From Parapedobacter lycopersici_A (GTDB lineage Bacteria; Bacteroidota; Bacteroidia; Sphingobacteriales; Sphingobacteriaceae), in the NCBI RefSeq assembly GCF_040395035.1, contig NZ_JBEBRB010000007.1, positions 8,317 through 72,316 of the forward strand: a stretch of 64,000 nucleotides of DNA. Direction: 5' to 3'. The first letter of the stretch is position 1, and each line of letters starts with the position of its first letter. Made by a program: the position numbers and the translations under genes. Positions 1 to 9,649 of this stretch are shown piece after piece. A model generated the notes under the pieces. It did no database searches and was not told the origin of the DNA. It was given only the letters and a program-made list of their open reading frames with translations.

Positions 1-2513
1 GGGTCATTACCAGCAACCCGCGGTCTACGGTAGGTACCTCCACCGAAATTTACGATTACCTCAAACTGCTCTATGCCCGTATCGGAAAAACGTATTCTCC
101 GATATCCGGCCAGGAAGTCCGGAAAGACACCGTTACCTCGGTCACTCATTTCATCACCGGATTGCCCATGGGCACCGTGGTTACCGTCAGTGCTCCGTTG
201 CACCCCACCAATAAGCGCAAGCTAAAGGAAGAACTGGCTATTTTACTCCAGAAAGGGTTTGTACGGGTCATTTATCAGGGGCAGGCACATAAAATTGAGG
301 CACTGCTCGAAGACGAAACACGGGAAAACCCGACAGCCAAATCAGGTGACCTGCAGATTGTGATCGACCGCATTACCGTGGATGCCGAGGAAGATACGCG
401 GAACCGGATTGCCGACTCCGTACAGACGGCTTTTTTTGAAGGGAAGGGCGATTGTTATGTAGCGGCACTGGAAGCTGTTCACGCCTTCTCTGACCGGTTT
501 GAACTGGATGACATCACCTTTGAGGAGCCTACCCCAAACTTTTTCAGCTTTAACAACCCGTATGGAGCGTGCAAACGCTGCGAGGGGTATGGACGGGTTA
601 TCGGCATTGATCCGGACCTCGTGGTTCCGGACAAGAGCCGGTCTGTATATGACGGTGCCATTGCCCCTTGGCGCGGCGAAAAAATGGGCGAATGGCTGCA
701 ACAGTTGATCCAGCATTCCACGAAGTTTGATTTTCCGATTCACCGGGCTTATGCCGACCTGACACCGGACCAGCAGGCACTGCTCTGGAAAGGCAACCGT
801 TATTTCAGGGGACTAAACCAGTTTTTCGAGGAGCTGGAAGAACAGACCTATAAAATTCAATACCGCGTCATGCTTTCCCGTTACCGGGGGAAAACCGATT
901 GCCCGGAGTGCAATGGCACACGGTTACGCAAAGATGCTGCCTATGTAAAAATCAACGGTAAATCCATATCGGAAGTGGTCCTGATGCCGCTGGACCAGGC
1001 GTTGGCATTTTTCAAAGCGCTCGAATTAACCGAAAATGAGGCCGCCATTGCCAAACGGTTGCTGGCGGAGATCACGAATCGGCTCCGGTTCCTCAGCGAT
1101 GTGGGACTGGGTTACCTGACGCTCAACCGGCTGTCAAATACGCTCTCCGGCGGCGAGTCGCAGCGCATCAACCTGGCCACGTCGCTGGGAAGCTCACTGG
1201 TCGGGTCCATTTATGTACTTGACGAACCGAGTATCGGGCTGCATCCAAGAGATACCCAGCGGCTCATCGGCGTGCTGAAATCCCTTCGGAATGTCGGCAA
1301 TACCGTACTGGTTGTGGAGCATGAGCAGGAGATGATGCAGGCAGCGGATTACCTGATTGATATCGGTCCCGAAGCGGGGGTGCACGGCGGCCAGCTGATC
1401 TTCAATGGCACTTATGAAGGGATTCTCCGCGACGAAAATAGCCTGACCGGCCGCTACCTCAGTGGCCGGGACCGCATTCCCGTACCGGCCAGCCGCCGGA
1501 AGTGGCACGACGCGATCGTAGTGAAGGGCGCCCGCGAAAATAACCTGAAAGGCATCGATGTCCGTTTTCCGCTCCATGTATTCACCGTGGTTACGGGTGT
1601 ATCGGGTTCGGGAAAGACCTCACTGGTTAAGCGGATTCTCTACCCGGCACTGCAAAAAGCCACCGGAAACTACTCAGGCGAACAGACGGGGCGCTACGAC
1701 AGCATGGATGGCGACATCCAGCGCGTGGAGCAGGTGGAGCTGGTCGACCAGAATCCCATCGGGCGTTCGTCGCGCTCCAATCCGGTGACCTACGTAAAGG
1801 CCTGGGACGAGGTGCGCGCATTGTATAGCGCCCAGCCCGCAGCAAAAGCTGCCGGACTGAAGCCGGCGTCCTTTTCCTTCAATGTGGAGGGGGGGCGCTG
1901 CGATGTCTGCCAGGGTGAAGGGGAGGTGAAGATCGAAATGCAGTTCATGGCTGATATTGTATTGCCCTGTGAGGCCTGCGGGGGAAAACGCTTCAAACAG
2001 CATGTGCTGGATATTACCTGGAATGAAAAAAATGTGGCCGACCTGCTGGAACTGAGTGTCGACGAGGCGCTTGAATTCTTCGCGGGCCAGCCAAAAATAC
2101 GGGCGAAGTTACAGCCCCTTGCCGACGTCGGACTCGGTTATGTCAAACTGGGTCAGTCGTCCAGCACCCTTTCGGGGGGTGAGGCACAGCGCATTAAACT
2201 CGCTTCCTTTCTGATCAAGGGGAATAGCAGTAAAAATACACTGTTTATTTTCGATGAGCCCACCACCGGACTGCATTTCCATGACATCAAAAAACTGCTG
2301 AAGTCTTTCGATGCGCTTATTGCACAGGGCAACAGCATCCTGGTCATTGAGCACAATATGGATATGATCAAGAGCGCCGACTGGGTGATCGATATCGGAC
2401 CCGAGGGAGGCGACCAGGGCGGGCGGCTTGTTTTTGAAGGCACGCCGGAAGCGCTGGCTGCACAAGCGGGTTCCCATACGGGCCATTACCTAAAAGGATA
2501 CCTTGCCGTTTAA
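1..2513 (+). CDS. uvrA: Excinuclease ABC subunit A, 3' part (N-terminus outside window)
   Basis: This is the damage-recognition ATPase of nucleotide excision repair, which acts with UvrB on DNA in the cytoplasm. The frame is open from base 3 and reads SNPRSTVGTSTEIYDYLKLL, the end of the first nucleotide-binding half, so roughly the first 100 residues, including the first Walker A, lie upstream. Visible are the two ABC signatures LSGGESQRINLA (near 1144) and LSGGEAQRIKLA (near 2168), the second Walker A GVSGSGKT (near 1597) and both DEP Walker B motifs. CxxC pairs occur at CKRC (570), CPEC (900) and CDVC/CEAC (near 1900 and 1970). The first CxxC usually found about 20 residues before FSFNNP is absent. 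An ATG at 162 is internal and is not the start. Identification is secure. Many Bacteroidota carry more than one UvrA, and this may be the secondary copy. Confidence 0.95.
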   Translation, partial: VITSNPRSTVGTSTEIYDYLKLLYARIGKTYSPISGQEVRKDTVTSVTHFITGLPMGTVVTVSAPLHPTNKRKLKEELAILLQKGFVRVIYQGQAHKIEALLEDETRENPTAKSGDLQIVIDRITVDAEEDTRNRIADSVQTAFFEGKGDCYVAALEAVHAFSDRFELDDITFEEPTPNFFSFNNPYGACKRCEGYGRVIGIDPDLVVPDKSRSVYDGAIAPWRGEKMGEWLQQLIQHSTKFDFPIHRAYADLTPDQQALLWKGNRYFRGLNQFFEELEEQTYKIQYRVMLSRYRGKTDCPECNGTRLRKDAAYVKINGKSISEVVLMPLDQALAFFKALELTENEAAIAKRLLAEITNRLRFLSDVGLGYLTLNRLSNTLSGGESQRINLATSLGSSLVGSIYVLDEPSIGLHPRDTQRLIGVLKSLRNVGNTVLVVEHEQEMMQAADYLIDIGPEAGVHGGQLIFNGTYEGILRDENSLTGRYLSGRDRIPVPASRRKWHDAIVVKGARENNLKGIDVRFPLHVFTVVTGVSGSGKTSLVKRILYPALQKATGNYSGEQTGRYDSMDGDIQRVEQVELVDQNPIGRSSRSNPVTYVKAWDEVRALYSAQPAAKAAGLKPASFSFNVEGGRCDVCQGEGEVKIEMQFMADIVLPCEACGGKRFKQHVLDITWNEKNVADLLELSVDEALEFFAGQPKIRAKLQPLADVGLGYVKLGQSSSTLSGGEAQRIKLASFLIKGNSSKNTLFIFDEPTTGLHFHDIKKLLKSFDALIAQGNSILVIEHNMDMIKSADWVIDIGPEGGDQGGRLVFEGTPEALAAQAGSHTGHYLKGYLAV

Positions 2514-2599
2514 CCTGAACAACCTGCTTCAACAATTTTTTTATATTATCTTGTTTTTATGTTAGGTTTGTTATTGATTAATCAATTTCAAACTTAACA

Positions 2600-3220
2600 T
2601 TGCAACACCGGATCACGTCAGCGGATATTCGAAACTTAATCGGAGGCGATGAGGCTGCTTTCCGCAAGATCTACTATGTCCATAGTGAGCAGGTGTATCA
2701 GTTGGCTTTCCGCTTTCTAAAGAGCCCGGTATGGAGTGAAGAGATCGTCCAGGACGTCTTTTTAAAGTTATGGCTAAACCGCGAGGGGCTGGACGAATCC
2801 GGCAATACCTGGTTTTACTTATATGTTATTACCAAGCGGCTGTGCCTTAACCGCATCCGTGAAATCCGGAAGTCCACGTTGCTGTTTGACGAACTGATGC
2901 ATCACCTTGAACAGGCCCACAACCGGACTGAAGAAGAGTTTTTTGCCGCCGACATGGACCGGCAGGCACAGGAGATCATTGCCACGCTTCCGCAGCAGCA
3001 ACGGCTGGTATTCAACCTAAGCCGCATGGAGGGGCTCTCGCACAAAGAGATTGCCAAGCAGCTCGGTGTTTCGCCCAACACCGTGAAAAATCATATGGTC
3101 CAGGCGTTAAAGACGCTGAAAAACGCCCTGCATCAGTCCGGATATACTTACCTCATCGGGTTACTCTGCTGCCAGCAGGTCACGCACTGGATTTATTCAT
3201 TTTTTTTCATGCCGCACTAG
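2600..3220 (+). CDS. ECF sigma-70 factor (FecI/Bacteroides-type)
   Basis: This is an extracytoplasmic-function sigma factor that would direct RNA polymerase to a small regulon, probably the SusC/SusD genes downstream. Region 2 is visible at about residues 18-65 (FRKIYYVHSEQVYQLAFRFL, then EEIVQDVFLKLW). Region 4, with its helix-turn-helix, is at about 128-175 (LPQQQRLVFNL, then LSHKEIAKQLGVSPNTVKNH). At 206 residues the length is normal. The start is a TTG, because an in-frame stop lies just upstream (2579) and no ATG precedes region 2. The C-terminus carries an unusual hydrophobic, Cys- and aromatic-rich tail of about 25 residues. It is followed at once by a FecR-type anti-sigma gene, the classic paired arrangement. 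Target promoters are inferred only. Confidence 0.9.
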   Translation: MQHRITSADIRNLIGGDEAAFRKIYYVHSEQVYQLAFRFLKSPVWSEEIVQDVFLKLWLNREGLDESGNTWFYLYVITKRLCLNRIREIRKSTLLFDELMHHLEQAHNRTEEEFFAADMDRQAQEIIATLPQQQRLVFNLSRMEGLSHKEIAKQLGVSPNTVKNHMVQALKTLKNALHQSGYTYLIGLLCCQQVTHWIYSFFFMPH

Positions 3221-3250
3221 TCCTATCGGTGCTCCCTGGTGTTCTTATTG

Positions 3251-3276
3251 TAAGCGGGGGGGGAAATACCCGCTTA
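3251..3276 (+). promoter_or_regulatory. Hairpin between sigma and anti-sigma genes
   Basis: TAAGCGGG (3251-3258) and CCCGCTTA (3269-3276) form a perfect 8-bp stem with a 10-base loop. It ends 13 bases before the fecR start and has no T-run, so it is not a standard terminator. It could tune translation of the anti-sigma factor or stabilise the mRNA. The role is inference. Confidence 0.3.
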
Positions 3277-3289
3277 GCTAACCAACAAC

Positions 3290-4495
3290 ATGAACAATCA
3301 GCTACGGCAATTACTGGCCCGTTATTTCAATAATACGATCGATAAAAGCGATTGCGAGGTCCTGCTGCAGCAGCTGGAAAACAGCGATCCGGAACAAGTA
3401 TCTGCACTGGTTGACGAGTTGCTGAAAACGGAACAGCCGACGGCGTTGCTCGGATCCGACCGGCAGGAACGCATTTACGACAAACTGACCGCCCATATCC
3501 AGCAGCACAGCGCAGCAACGGTAATGCCTCCTACCCTGCCCCGAAGGCCAGCCTACCGGAAGTGGATCCGCATAGCGGCGCTCTGGACGGTTGCTATTTC
3601 CGCGGCGCTTTTGTTGTACCATACCTACAGATCCACCGTGTACCCACCGAAACATCCGGCCGCAGCAGCGACATCTGACGACATCCTGTTGCCCGATGGC
3701 ACACAGGCAATGCTTACGCTGGCGAACGGGGAAACATTAGTCCTGCACGACAGCATGGTCGGCATGCTGGCCAGCCAGGTGGGAATTGCGATCCGCATAA
3801 CGGCCGACGGCAGTGTCTGGTACGATACACGGTCTATGCAGGTGACCAGCGCACAGGTACCGTTTAACACATTCAGTACACCGAAGGGGCATTCGCACCA
3901 GCTGGTTCTGCCCGACGGGACGCGCGTTTGGCTAAACACCTCATCGGCCATCCGTTTTCCGGTGGCGTTCACCGGAGATGAACGCCGGGTGGTCCTTACC
4001 GGAGAAGCGTATTTTGAAGTCGCGCATAACGCGGCGAAGCCCTTTAAGGTTGAGGCGAACGGAAGTACCATCGCGGTGCTGGGTACCCACTTCAACGTAT
4101 CGGCCTATGCCGATGATCCGCAAGTGGTTACCACCCTACTGGAAGGCGCAGTGGACGTTTCCATGGATGGCAGCCGTGTCGCATTAAAACCCGGTGAACA
4201 GGCTGTTTCCGACGGCGCGACAGGACGCATCTGGCAATCCAAGGCAGATATCCAATCGGCCATGGCCTGGAAAAACGGTTATTTCCGATTTAATGACGAA
4301 CGCATTGAGAGCATCATCAACAAAGTATCAAGGTGGTATGATATCGAGCGAGTAGCGTATGAGGGACAATTCAACGACCGGTTTACCGGCACGTTCCAAC
4401 GGTCCAAAAGTATCGCCCAGCTCTTTGATCACCTGGAACGGATTGCACCCATACAATTCAGAATAGAAGGAAAGGAGGTGGTCATCATGAAATAA
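3290..4495 (+). CDS. FecR-family anti-sigma factor
   Basis: This is an inner-membrane anti-sigma/signal-relay protein. The N-terminal cytoplasmic part should bind the sigma factor encoded just upstream, and the periplasmic part should sense the STN domain of the downstream SusC. Residues 1-90 are the cytoplasmic region, and about 92-110 (WIRIAALWTVAISAALLLY) form one membrane segment. A FecR domain follows at about 190-290, with LPDGTRVWLNTSSAIRFP and GEAYFEVAHNAAKPFKV. The C-terminal DUF4974 module (about 330-400) ends in IQFRIEGKEVVIMK. The 401-residue length is typical. The ATG at 3290 follows the sigma gene by about 70 bases. Family assignment is firm; the signalling partners are inferred from gene order. 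Confidence 0.93.
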   Translation: MNNQLRQLLARYFNNTIDKSDCEVLLQQLENSDPEQVSALVDELLKTEQPTALLGSDRQERIYDKLTAHIQQHSAATVMPPTLPRRPAYRKWIRIAALWTVAISAALLLYHTYRSTVYPPKHPAAAATSDDILLPDGTQAMLTLANGETLVLHDSMVGMLASQVGIAIRITADGSVWYDTRSMQVTSAQVPFNTFSTPKGHSHQLVLPDGTRVWLNTSSAIRFPVAFTGDERRVVLTGEAYFEVAHNAAKPFKVEANGSTIAVLGTHFNVSAYADDPQVVTTLLEGAVDVSMDGSRVALKPGEQAVSDGATGRIWQSKADIQSAMAWKNGYFRFNDERIESIINKVSRWYDIERVAYEGQFNDRFTGTFQRSKSIAQLFDHLERIAPIQFRIEGKEVVIMK

Positions 4496-4613
4496 TAATA
4501 CCATTGGCCACAAAAAAGCCAGAAGCGTTCGCGGCGCTTCCGGCGGCAATGGCTGGCCTGTAATATCCATTTCCTGAGCAGAAAACCGATTTACTAACCA
4601 AACATTTAGTCAA

Positions 4614-7600
4614 ATGTATAAAACTTCTATTGTATTTTGCTGCTATCAGCGGCAATTATTCAGACTACTATTAGCCATGAAACTTGTCATCGTGTTGATA
4701 ACTGCTTCATTCCTGCACGCGAGTGCAATAGGCTATGCGCAGAGCGTGACAATCAATGTCAAAGAGGCTTCCATTTCGGACGTCCTGAACGAAATTAGGG
4801 AACAGACAGGGTACGACTTCCTCTATAACTCGTCCCATTTGTCGGGCACGAGACCGGTGGATCTCCAATTCAGCAACGCACCGCTGGCGCGGGTGCTGGA
4901 TGCCTGCTTTTCCAATCAACCACTAACCTACCAGATTGTGGACAATACCGTGCTGCTGCACCGGAAGTCACGGGCTGAACGAAGCACGGCCACTGCCGTC
5001 CGCCTTCAGCGGGAAATCCGGGGGACGGTGACCAACGAACAGGGTGAGCCGTTACAGGGTGTCACGGTGTCGGTAAAGGAAACGACCGGAGGAACGGTAA
5101 CCAATAACCAGGGGAATTACGAGCTTAGCTTGGGTGAAAATGCACAGACACTGGTGTTTACCATTGTGGGTTATGCGCGGCAGGAAGTAGCGATATCAGG
5201 TTCAGGACCGGTCAACGTTACCATGCGGGCGCAGGTAAGCGACCTGGATGAAGTCGTGGTCGTTGGCTATGGTGTACAAAGCCGGCGCGATGTCATCGGC
5301 GCCGTGGGTGTCGCCTCATCCGAAGATTTCGGCGACGTGGCCGTGAGCAACACCTCGCAGCTTATCCAAGGCAAGATTGCCGGCGTACAGGTAATCAACA
5401 ACAGCGGCGCGCCGGGATCGGGTACGCAGATTGTCGTCCGCGGTACCGGATCATTTACCAACGCGGCGCCTCTTTACGTAATTGATGGGATCCAAAGTGA
5501 CCAGGGAACCTTCAATTCGTTAAGCCCTTACGATATACAGGATATTACCGTGCTGAAAGATGCATCGTCTGTGGCCATCTATGGTGCGCAGGGCGCAAAC
5601 GGGGTTGTCATCGTTACAACCCGGCGGCCAAAAACCGGAGCCCCGCAAATAACCTATAACGGATATGTTGGTATATCAAATCCCTGGAAGCAGTTTGATA
5701 TGCTGAACGCCGCCGATTATACCGGCATTGTCAAAGAATGGTACGCTAATCAGGGACAGGTACTTCCATCCCGCGTGGGCTCGGACGATGCGCTTATCAC
5801 CCGGACGGACTGGCAGGATGAAATGTTCAAAACAGGTACCATCCATGAACATTACCTGAATGTAGGTGGTGGAACGGAGCGGATCACCTATAACGTTTCG
5901 GCGGGTTACACCAAACAGGACGGCCAGATTGTGGACCGCAATTTCCAGCGGGCCAACATCCGCCTGAACCTCCAGGAACACGTAGGACAGCGGATCCGGC
6001 TGGGCCAATCGCTGAGTATCCGTCATCAAACCATCAATGGCGTCAGCGCCAATGTGGTAAACGGCCTGCGGATGCCCCCGTATATTCCGGTATATGACCC
6101 CAGCAACGAGTTGGGCGGATTCGGGATTGCCACCAGCTTACTGGACGGCAACGACAGCCAGAACCCGCTGATACAGCCTTACCTGCGCGACGTCAAGGAC
6201 CGCGGATTGAACAACTACCTGCAATTATTCGGCGAAATCGATATCATTGACGGCCTGAAATTCCGGTCGCAAATCGGCGGTGTCTACAACTTCAGCCAAT
6301 ATTACAACTACAACCCCACGTATGCAGCGAACCAGCTGGTGACCCAAAACCAGATTTCTGAAAACTACGGCTACGACCTGAGCTACATCTGGGAAAACTA
6401 CTTTACCTATGATAAACGCTTCAAAGATCACAGTTTAACCGTAACGGCGGGAAATTCATACCGTGACGGCGGCGTCTCCCGGTCGGTAAACCTGGTGGGA
6501 AGCAATTTCCCGAACGATGAGATCCATCAGATCGGGGCGGCAAAGACCATCTCTTTCGGTTCGGGATCTGCCAACTCGGGTGCCCGGTTTATTTCATATT
6601 TCGGTCGGGTGAACTACGCCTTTAAAGACCGTTACATTATCACGTTGACCGGTCGCCGGGATGCCACCTCGTTATTCAGCAAGGCCAACCGGGTAGGTTA
6701 TTTCCCGTCTGTCGGACTGGGCTGGCGGCTATCCGACGAGGCATTTATGCAGGACATCGAATGGATCTCCGACCTGAAACTTCGTGGAAGCTGGGGAAAA
6801 ACGGGTAACTCCAACATCCCGGGATTCTCGTTCCAGTCTAACGTATGGACCGGCCGGGCAAATAGCGTAGTATATCCGTTAGGGCCCAATGAAACCTTGC
6901 AAAATGGAGCAACCATTGCCATACCAGCAACACCTTCGTTAAAATGGGAGGAAACAACCACCATTGACGCGGGCATCGACGCGAGCTTATTTAACAATAG
7001 CGTGTCGGTAAGCCTTGGCTATTATGACCGTAACAATGAAGACCTGCTGGTTGAAGTGCCTTTGGCGTTATCGACCGGTTATGGTGGTGTTTCAGGCGCC
7101 AGCAGCAGTCAGCTGATTAACGCGGCGTCTGCCTATAACCGCGGCTTTGAGGTATCACTGGGCTATCAGGGAAATACAACCAACTGGAAGTACGCCATTA
7201 ACGTCAACGGGTCGTACAACAAAAACCAGGTAACCTCGCTGGGCACACAGGGTGCCGTTCCCATTATGGACGGTTCCTTCTATTCCGTACCGGCGATGAC
7301 GCGTACTGACGTGGGTTATGCCATCGGCTCCTACTATGGCTTTGTCTACGATCACGTTGCCATAGACGGCAATGATGTGGACCAATACAATGCAATGGCA
7401 CAACAGGTTACCGGCGATCCCAATGCGGAGTACCAGTCGGGTCTGCTGCCGGGCGACCGCATCTTCAAAGACATAAACGGCGACGGTGTAGTTACCGAAG
7501 TGGATAAAACCTACCTGGGCAGCCCGATTCCGAAGTGGAATTACGGGTTAAACATCAACCTGTCGTACAAACAATTTGACTTTATGGCGTCATTACAGGG

Positions 7601-8042
7601 CGTTGCTGATGTGCAGCTGATCAATGGCACCAAGTATTACCTGGAAGGGGTAGCGCTTCCGTTTAATGCCAAAACGGACGTGTTAAGCAGCTGGAAGCAA
7701 AATGGTGACATCACGGATATTGCGCGTATCGGCCAGAATCCGGGTACTTCCGCGAACCTCCGTCCGTCATCCTGGTTTGTGGAAAATGCCGGGTTTGCCC
7801 GGATCCGCAACGTTACCCTCGGCTATACTTTTTCTTCCGACGGGATGAAGTACTGGACGGGTAATGTGGTTTCCAGCCTGCGGATATACGCAACTGCGCA
7901 GAACCTGTTTACCTTTACCAACTATTCAGGTTATGACCCTGAAGTTACCGGAAGCGGCGACTTCATTTTCGGCAGAGGCATTGACACCGGTCAGATACCG
8001 CAGCCGCGGACCTTTATGTTCGGTGTTCAGCTAGGGTTTTAA
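4614..8042 (+). CDS. SusC/RagA-family TonB-linked outer membrane transporter with STN domain
   Basis: This is an outer-membrane nutrient transporter of the SusC class, energised by TonB. A long signal peptide (about 1-43) ends at GYAQ. An STN signalling domain follows at about 44-115 (VTINVKEASISDVLNEIREQ). Next come a carboxypeptidase-regulatory-like beta-sandwich (about 134-206, IRGTVTNEQGEPLQGVTV), the conserved DLDEVVVVGYGVQ segment, the plug (about 215-330, with YVIDGIQ and LKDASSVAIYGAQGANGVV) and a large beta barrel ending in FMFGVQLGF. At 1142 residues it is full length. The STN domain is the feature that normally couples such a transporter to a FecR/sigma pair, and one lies immediately upstream. 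SusD follows after 29 bases. The substrate is unknown; neighbours suggest a sugar or sugar derivative. Confidence 0.96.
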   Translation: MYKTSIVFCCYQRQLFRLLLAMKLVIVLITASFLHASAIGYAQSVTINVKEASISDVLNEIREQTGYDFLYNSSHLSGTRPVDLQFSNAPLARVLDACFSNQPLTYQIVDNTVLLHRKSRAERSTATAVRLQREIRGTVTNEQGEPLQGVTVSVKETTGGTVTNNQGNYELSLGENAQTLVFTIVGYARQEVAISGSGPVNVTMRAQVSDLDEVVVVGYGVQSRRDVIGAVGVASSEDFGDVAVSNTSQLIQGKIAGVQVINNSGAPGSGTQIVVRGTGSFTNAAPLYVIDGIQSDQGTFNSLSPYDIQDITVLKDASSVAIYGAQGANGVVIVTTRRPKTGAPQITYNGYVGISNPWKQFDMLNAADYTGIVKEWYANQGQVLPSRVGSDDALITRTDWQDEMFKTGTIHEHYLNVGGGTERITYNVSAGYTKQDGQIVDRNFQRANIRLNLQEHVGQRIRLGQSLSIRHQTINGVSANVVNGLRMPPYIPVYDPSNELGGFGIATSLLDGNDSQNPLIQPYLRDVKDRGLNNYLQLFGEIDIIDGLKFRSQIGGVYNFSQYYNYNPTYAANQLVTQNQISENYGYDLSYIWENYFTYDKRFKDHSLTVTAGNSYRDGGVSRSVNLVGSNFPNDEIHQIGAAKTISFGSGSANSGARFISYFGRVNYAFKDRYIITLTGRRDATSLFSKANRVGYFPSVGLGWRLSDEAFMQDIEWISDLKLRGSWGKTGNSNIPGFSFQSNVWTGRANSVVYPLGPNETLQNGATIAIPATPSLKWEETTTIDAGIDASLFNNSVSVSLGYYDRNNEDLLVEVPLALSTGYGGVSGASSSQLINAASAYNRGFEVSLGYQGNTTNWKYAINVNGSYNKNQVTSLGTQGAVPIMDGSFYSVPAMTRTDVGYAIGSYYGFVYDHVAIDGNDVDQYNAMAQQVTGDPNAEYQSGLLPGDRIFKDINGDGVVTEVDKTYLGSPIPKWNYGLNINLSYKQFDFMASLQGVADVQLINGTKYYLEGVALPFNAKTDVLSSWKQNGDITDIARIGQNPGTSANLRPSSWFVENAGFARIRNVTLGYTFSSDGMKYWTGNVVSSLRIYATAQNLFTFTNYSGYDPEVTGSGDFIFGRGIDTGQIPQPRTFMFGVQLGF

Positions 8043-8071
8043 GTCAGGGTATCATCTTAATCAGAAGTAAC

Positions 8072-9643
8072 ATGAAAAAGAAAATAGGAATTTTATTAGC
8101 CACGGCAGGTATGTTGATAGCCAGCGGATGCAATGAAGATTTGCTGGACGTAAAAAACGAGAACAATTATACCGATGTGTCGTATTTCAAAACGCAGACC
8201 CAGTTTAACGAAGCCGTACTGGCCACGTATGCTGTTTTCAGTCATACAGGGATGATGGCACGGGAGTGGTATTTTGTTTTTGATCTGCTGGCCAATGATG
8301 CGGAACGTGCTTCGCCGCTGGTTGGTACGGAATTGCAGTTGGCCGATTACAGCTTCAACAACAACAATGAGGATATTGTGGGGTTATGGTCGTCCTTATA
8401 CCGCATGATTTTCAGGGCTAACCTGGCACTGAAAGTAATCGAGGGATGGGAAACCGCCACTGAAGCCGAGGCCGCCGCGAAGCGGCAATACATTGCCGAA
8501 GCACATTGGCTGCGGGGATTTGCATATTTTAACCTGGTCACCAACTGGGGTCGGGTTCCACTGCGGATGACATTCGAGGATTCGCAGTCAAACTCATTTC
8601 CGAGATCATCGGTAGCCGACGTCTGGCAAGTGGTGGAAAGCGAATTTACAGCCGCTATCCCCGATCTTCCCGTTGCCCATGCCCCAGAGCAAAAAGGCCG
8701 GGCCACGAAAGGCGCCGCGATCGCATTCCTGGGCCGCACGTACCTGTTTCAAAAGAAGTACGATGAGGCAATTGCGCAATTGGCACAGCTTACTGCCGCG
8801 CCGTTTACGTACTCGCTCGACCCGAGCTATGACCATCTTTTCAGCGAAGATAACATCAACAGCCCCGAAACCGTATTTGATGTAAACCATACTTATACCA
8901 CATCAAATACACAGTATTACATGTTCGGCGGCCAAGAAGGTACGAATGGTAAAACGTTCCATACCGGAAGGGCACAGGAATATGGTTTTAACGACTGGCA
9001 GAACGTGGTCGCATCCGATGCATTGGTGGAGGCACATACCTATGCGAATCCGCAATCAGGCGCGCCTTACATCGACCCGCGTGCTAAACTTACGTATTAC
9101 GGCACTGCGCAGAATGGAGGTGACACAAAATACTGCGATGCCTGTTCAGGCGGACCGATTGATTACGATTATGGATTCTTCGGCAACAGTTACCGCAAGT
9201 ACCAGCCTTATGAATTCCAGCAATATACCGAAGCACCGATGAGCGGCATCAATACGCACGTGCTCCGTTACGCAGACGTGCTGCTTATGCTGGCCGAATG
9301 TTATATTGAAAAAAACAGTCCTGATGTGGCTACCGGTATCGGTTACATTAATGACGTGCGGAACCGGCCCAGCGTCATGGCTGAAAATTACCCGGTGGGG
9401 CTCGGTCAGGATGCCGCCCGCACCGCATTACGGCGGGAGCGGCAGATTGAGTTTGCCGGTGAACAATCGCGGTGGTTCGACCTCGTCCGCTGGGGCATTG
9501 CCAAAGAAGTGCTGAATGCGGAGCATCCCGCCGGACCGGGCCAGCAACCGTTCCTGGACAAGCATTACCTGTTCCCGATTCCGATCGATGAGCGGAATTC
9601 GAATGCGGAACTGGCTGCCGATGTGGCCAACGACTGGAACTAG
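8072..9643 (+). CDS. SusD/RagB-family surface glycan- or nutrient-binding lipoprotein
   Basis: This outer-membrane lipoprotein forms the lid over the SusC barrel and binds the substrate outside the cell. A lipoprotein signal ends at ASGC with Cys20, followed by the usual NEDLLDVKNENNYTD start. The helical TPR-like scaffold (EAHWLRGFAYFNLVTNWGRV, AAIAFLGRTYLFQKKYDEAI) and the C-terminal family hallmark EFAGEQSRWFDLVRWG are present. It ends with HYLFPIPIDERNSN, and 523 residues is a normal length. It is cotranscribed with the SusC gene upstream (29-base gap) and is followed after six bases by the DUF4380 lipoprotein gene. No glycoside hydrolase is encoded in this locus, which is unusual for a polysaccharide utilisation locus and points to small substrates. 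Confidence 0.95.
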   Translation: MKKKIGILLATAGMLIASGCNEDLLDVKNENNYTDVSYFKTQTQFNEAVLATYAVFSHTGMMAREWYFVFDLLANDAERASPLVGTELQLADYSFNNNNEDIVGLWSSLYRMIFRANLALKVIEGWETATEAEAAAKRQYIAEAHWLRGFAYFNLVTNWGRVPLRMTFEDSQSNSFPRSSVADVWQVVESEFTAAIPDLPVAHAPEQKGRATKGAAIAFLGRTYLFQKKYDEAIAQLAQLTAAPFTYSLDPSYDHLFSEDNINSPETVFDVNHTYTTSNTQYYMFGGQEGTNGKTFHTGRAQEYGFNDWQNVVASDALVEAHTYANPQSGAPYIDPRAKLTYYGTAQNGGDTKYCDACSGGPIDYDYGFFGNSYRKYQPYEFQQYTEAPMSGINTHVLRYADVLLMLAECYIEKNSPDVATGIGYINDVRNRPSVMAENYPVGLGQDAARTALRRERQIEFAGEQSRWFDLVRWGIAKEVLNAEHPAGPGQQPFLDKHYLFPIPIDERNSNAELAADVANDWN

Positions 9644-9649
9644 CGGGTC

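Noticed and set aside
162..2513. uvrA starting at the ATG at 162
   Set aside because: The same frame is open from base 3 and reads conserved UvrA sequence (SNPRSTVGT), so the ATG is internal.
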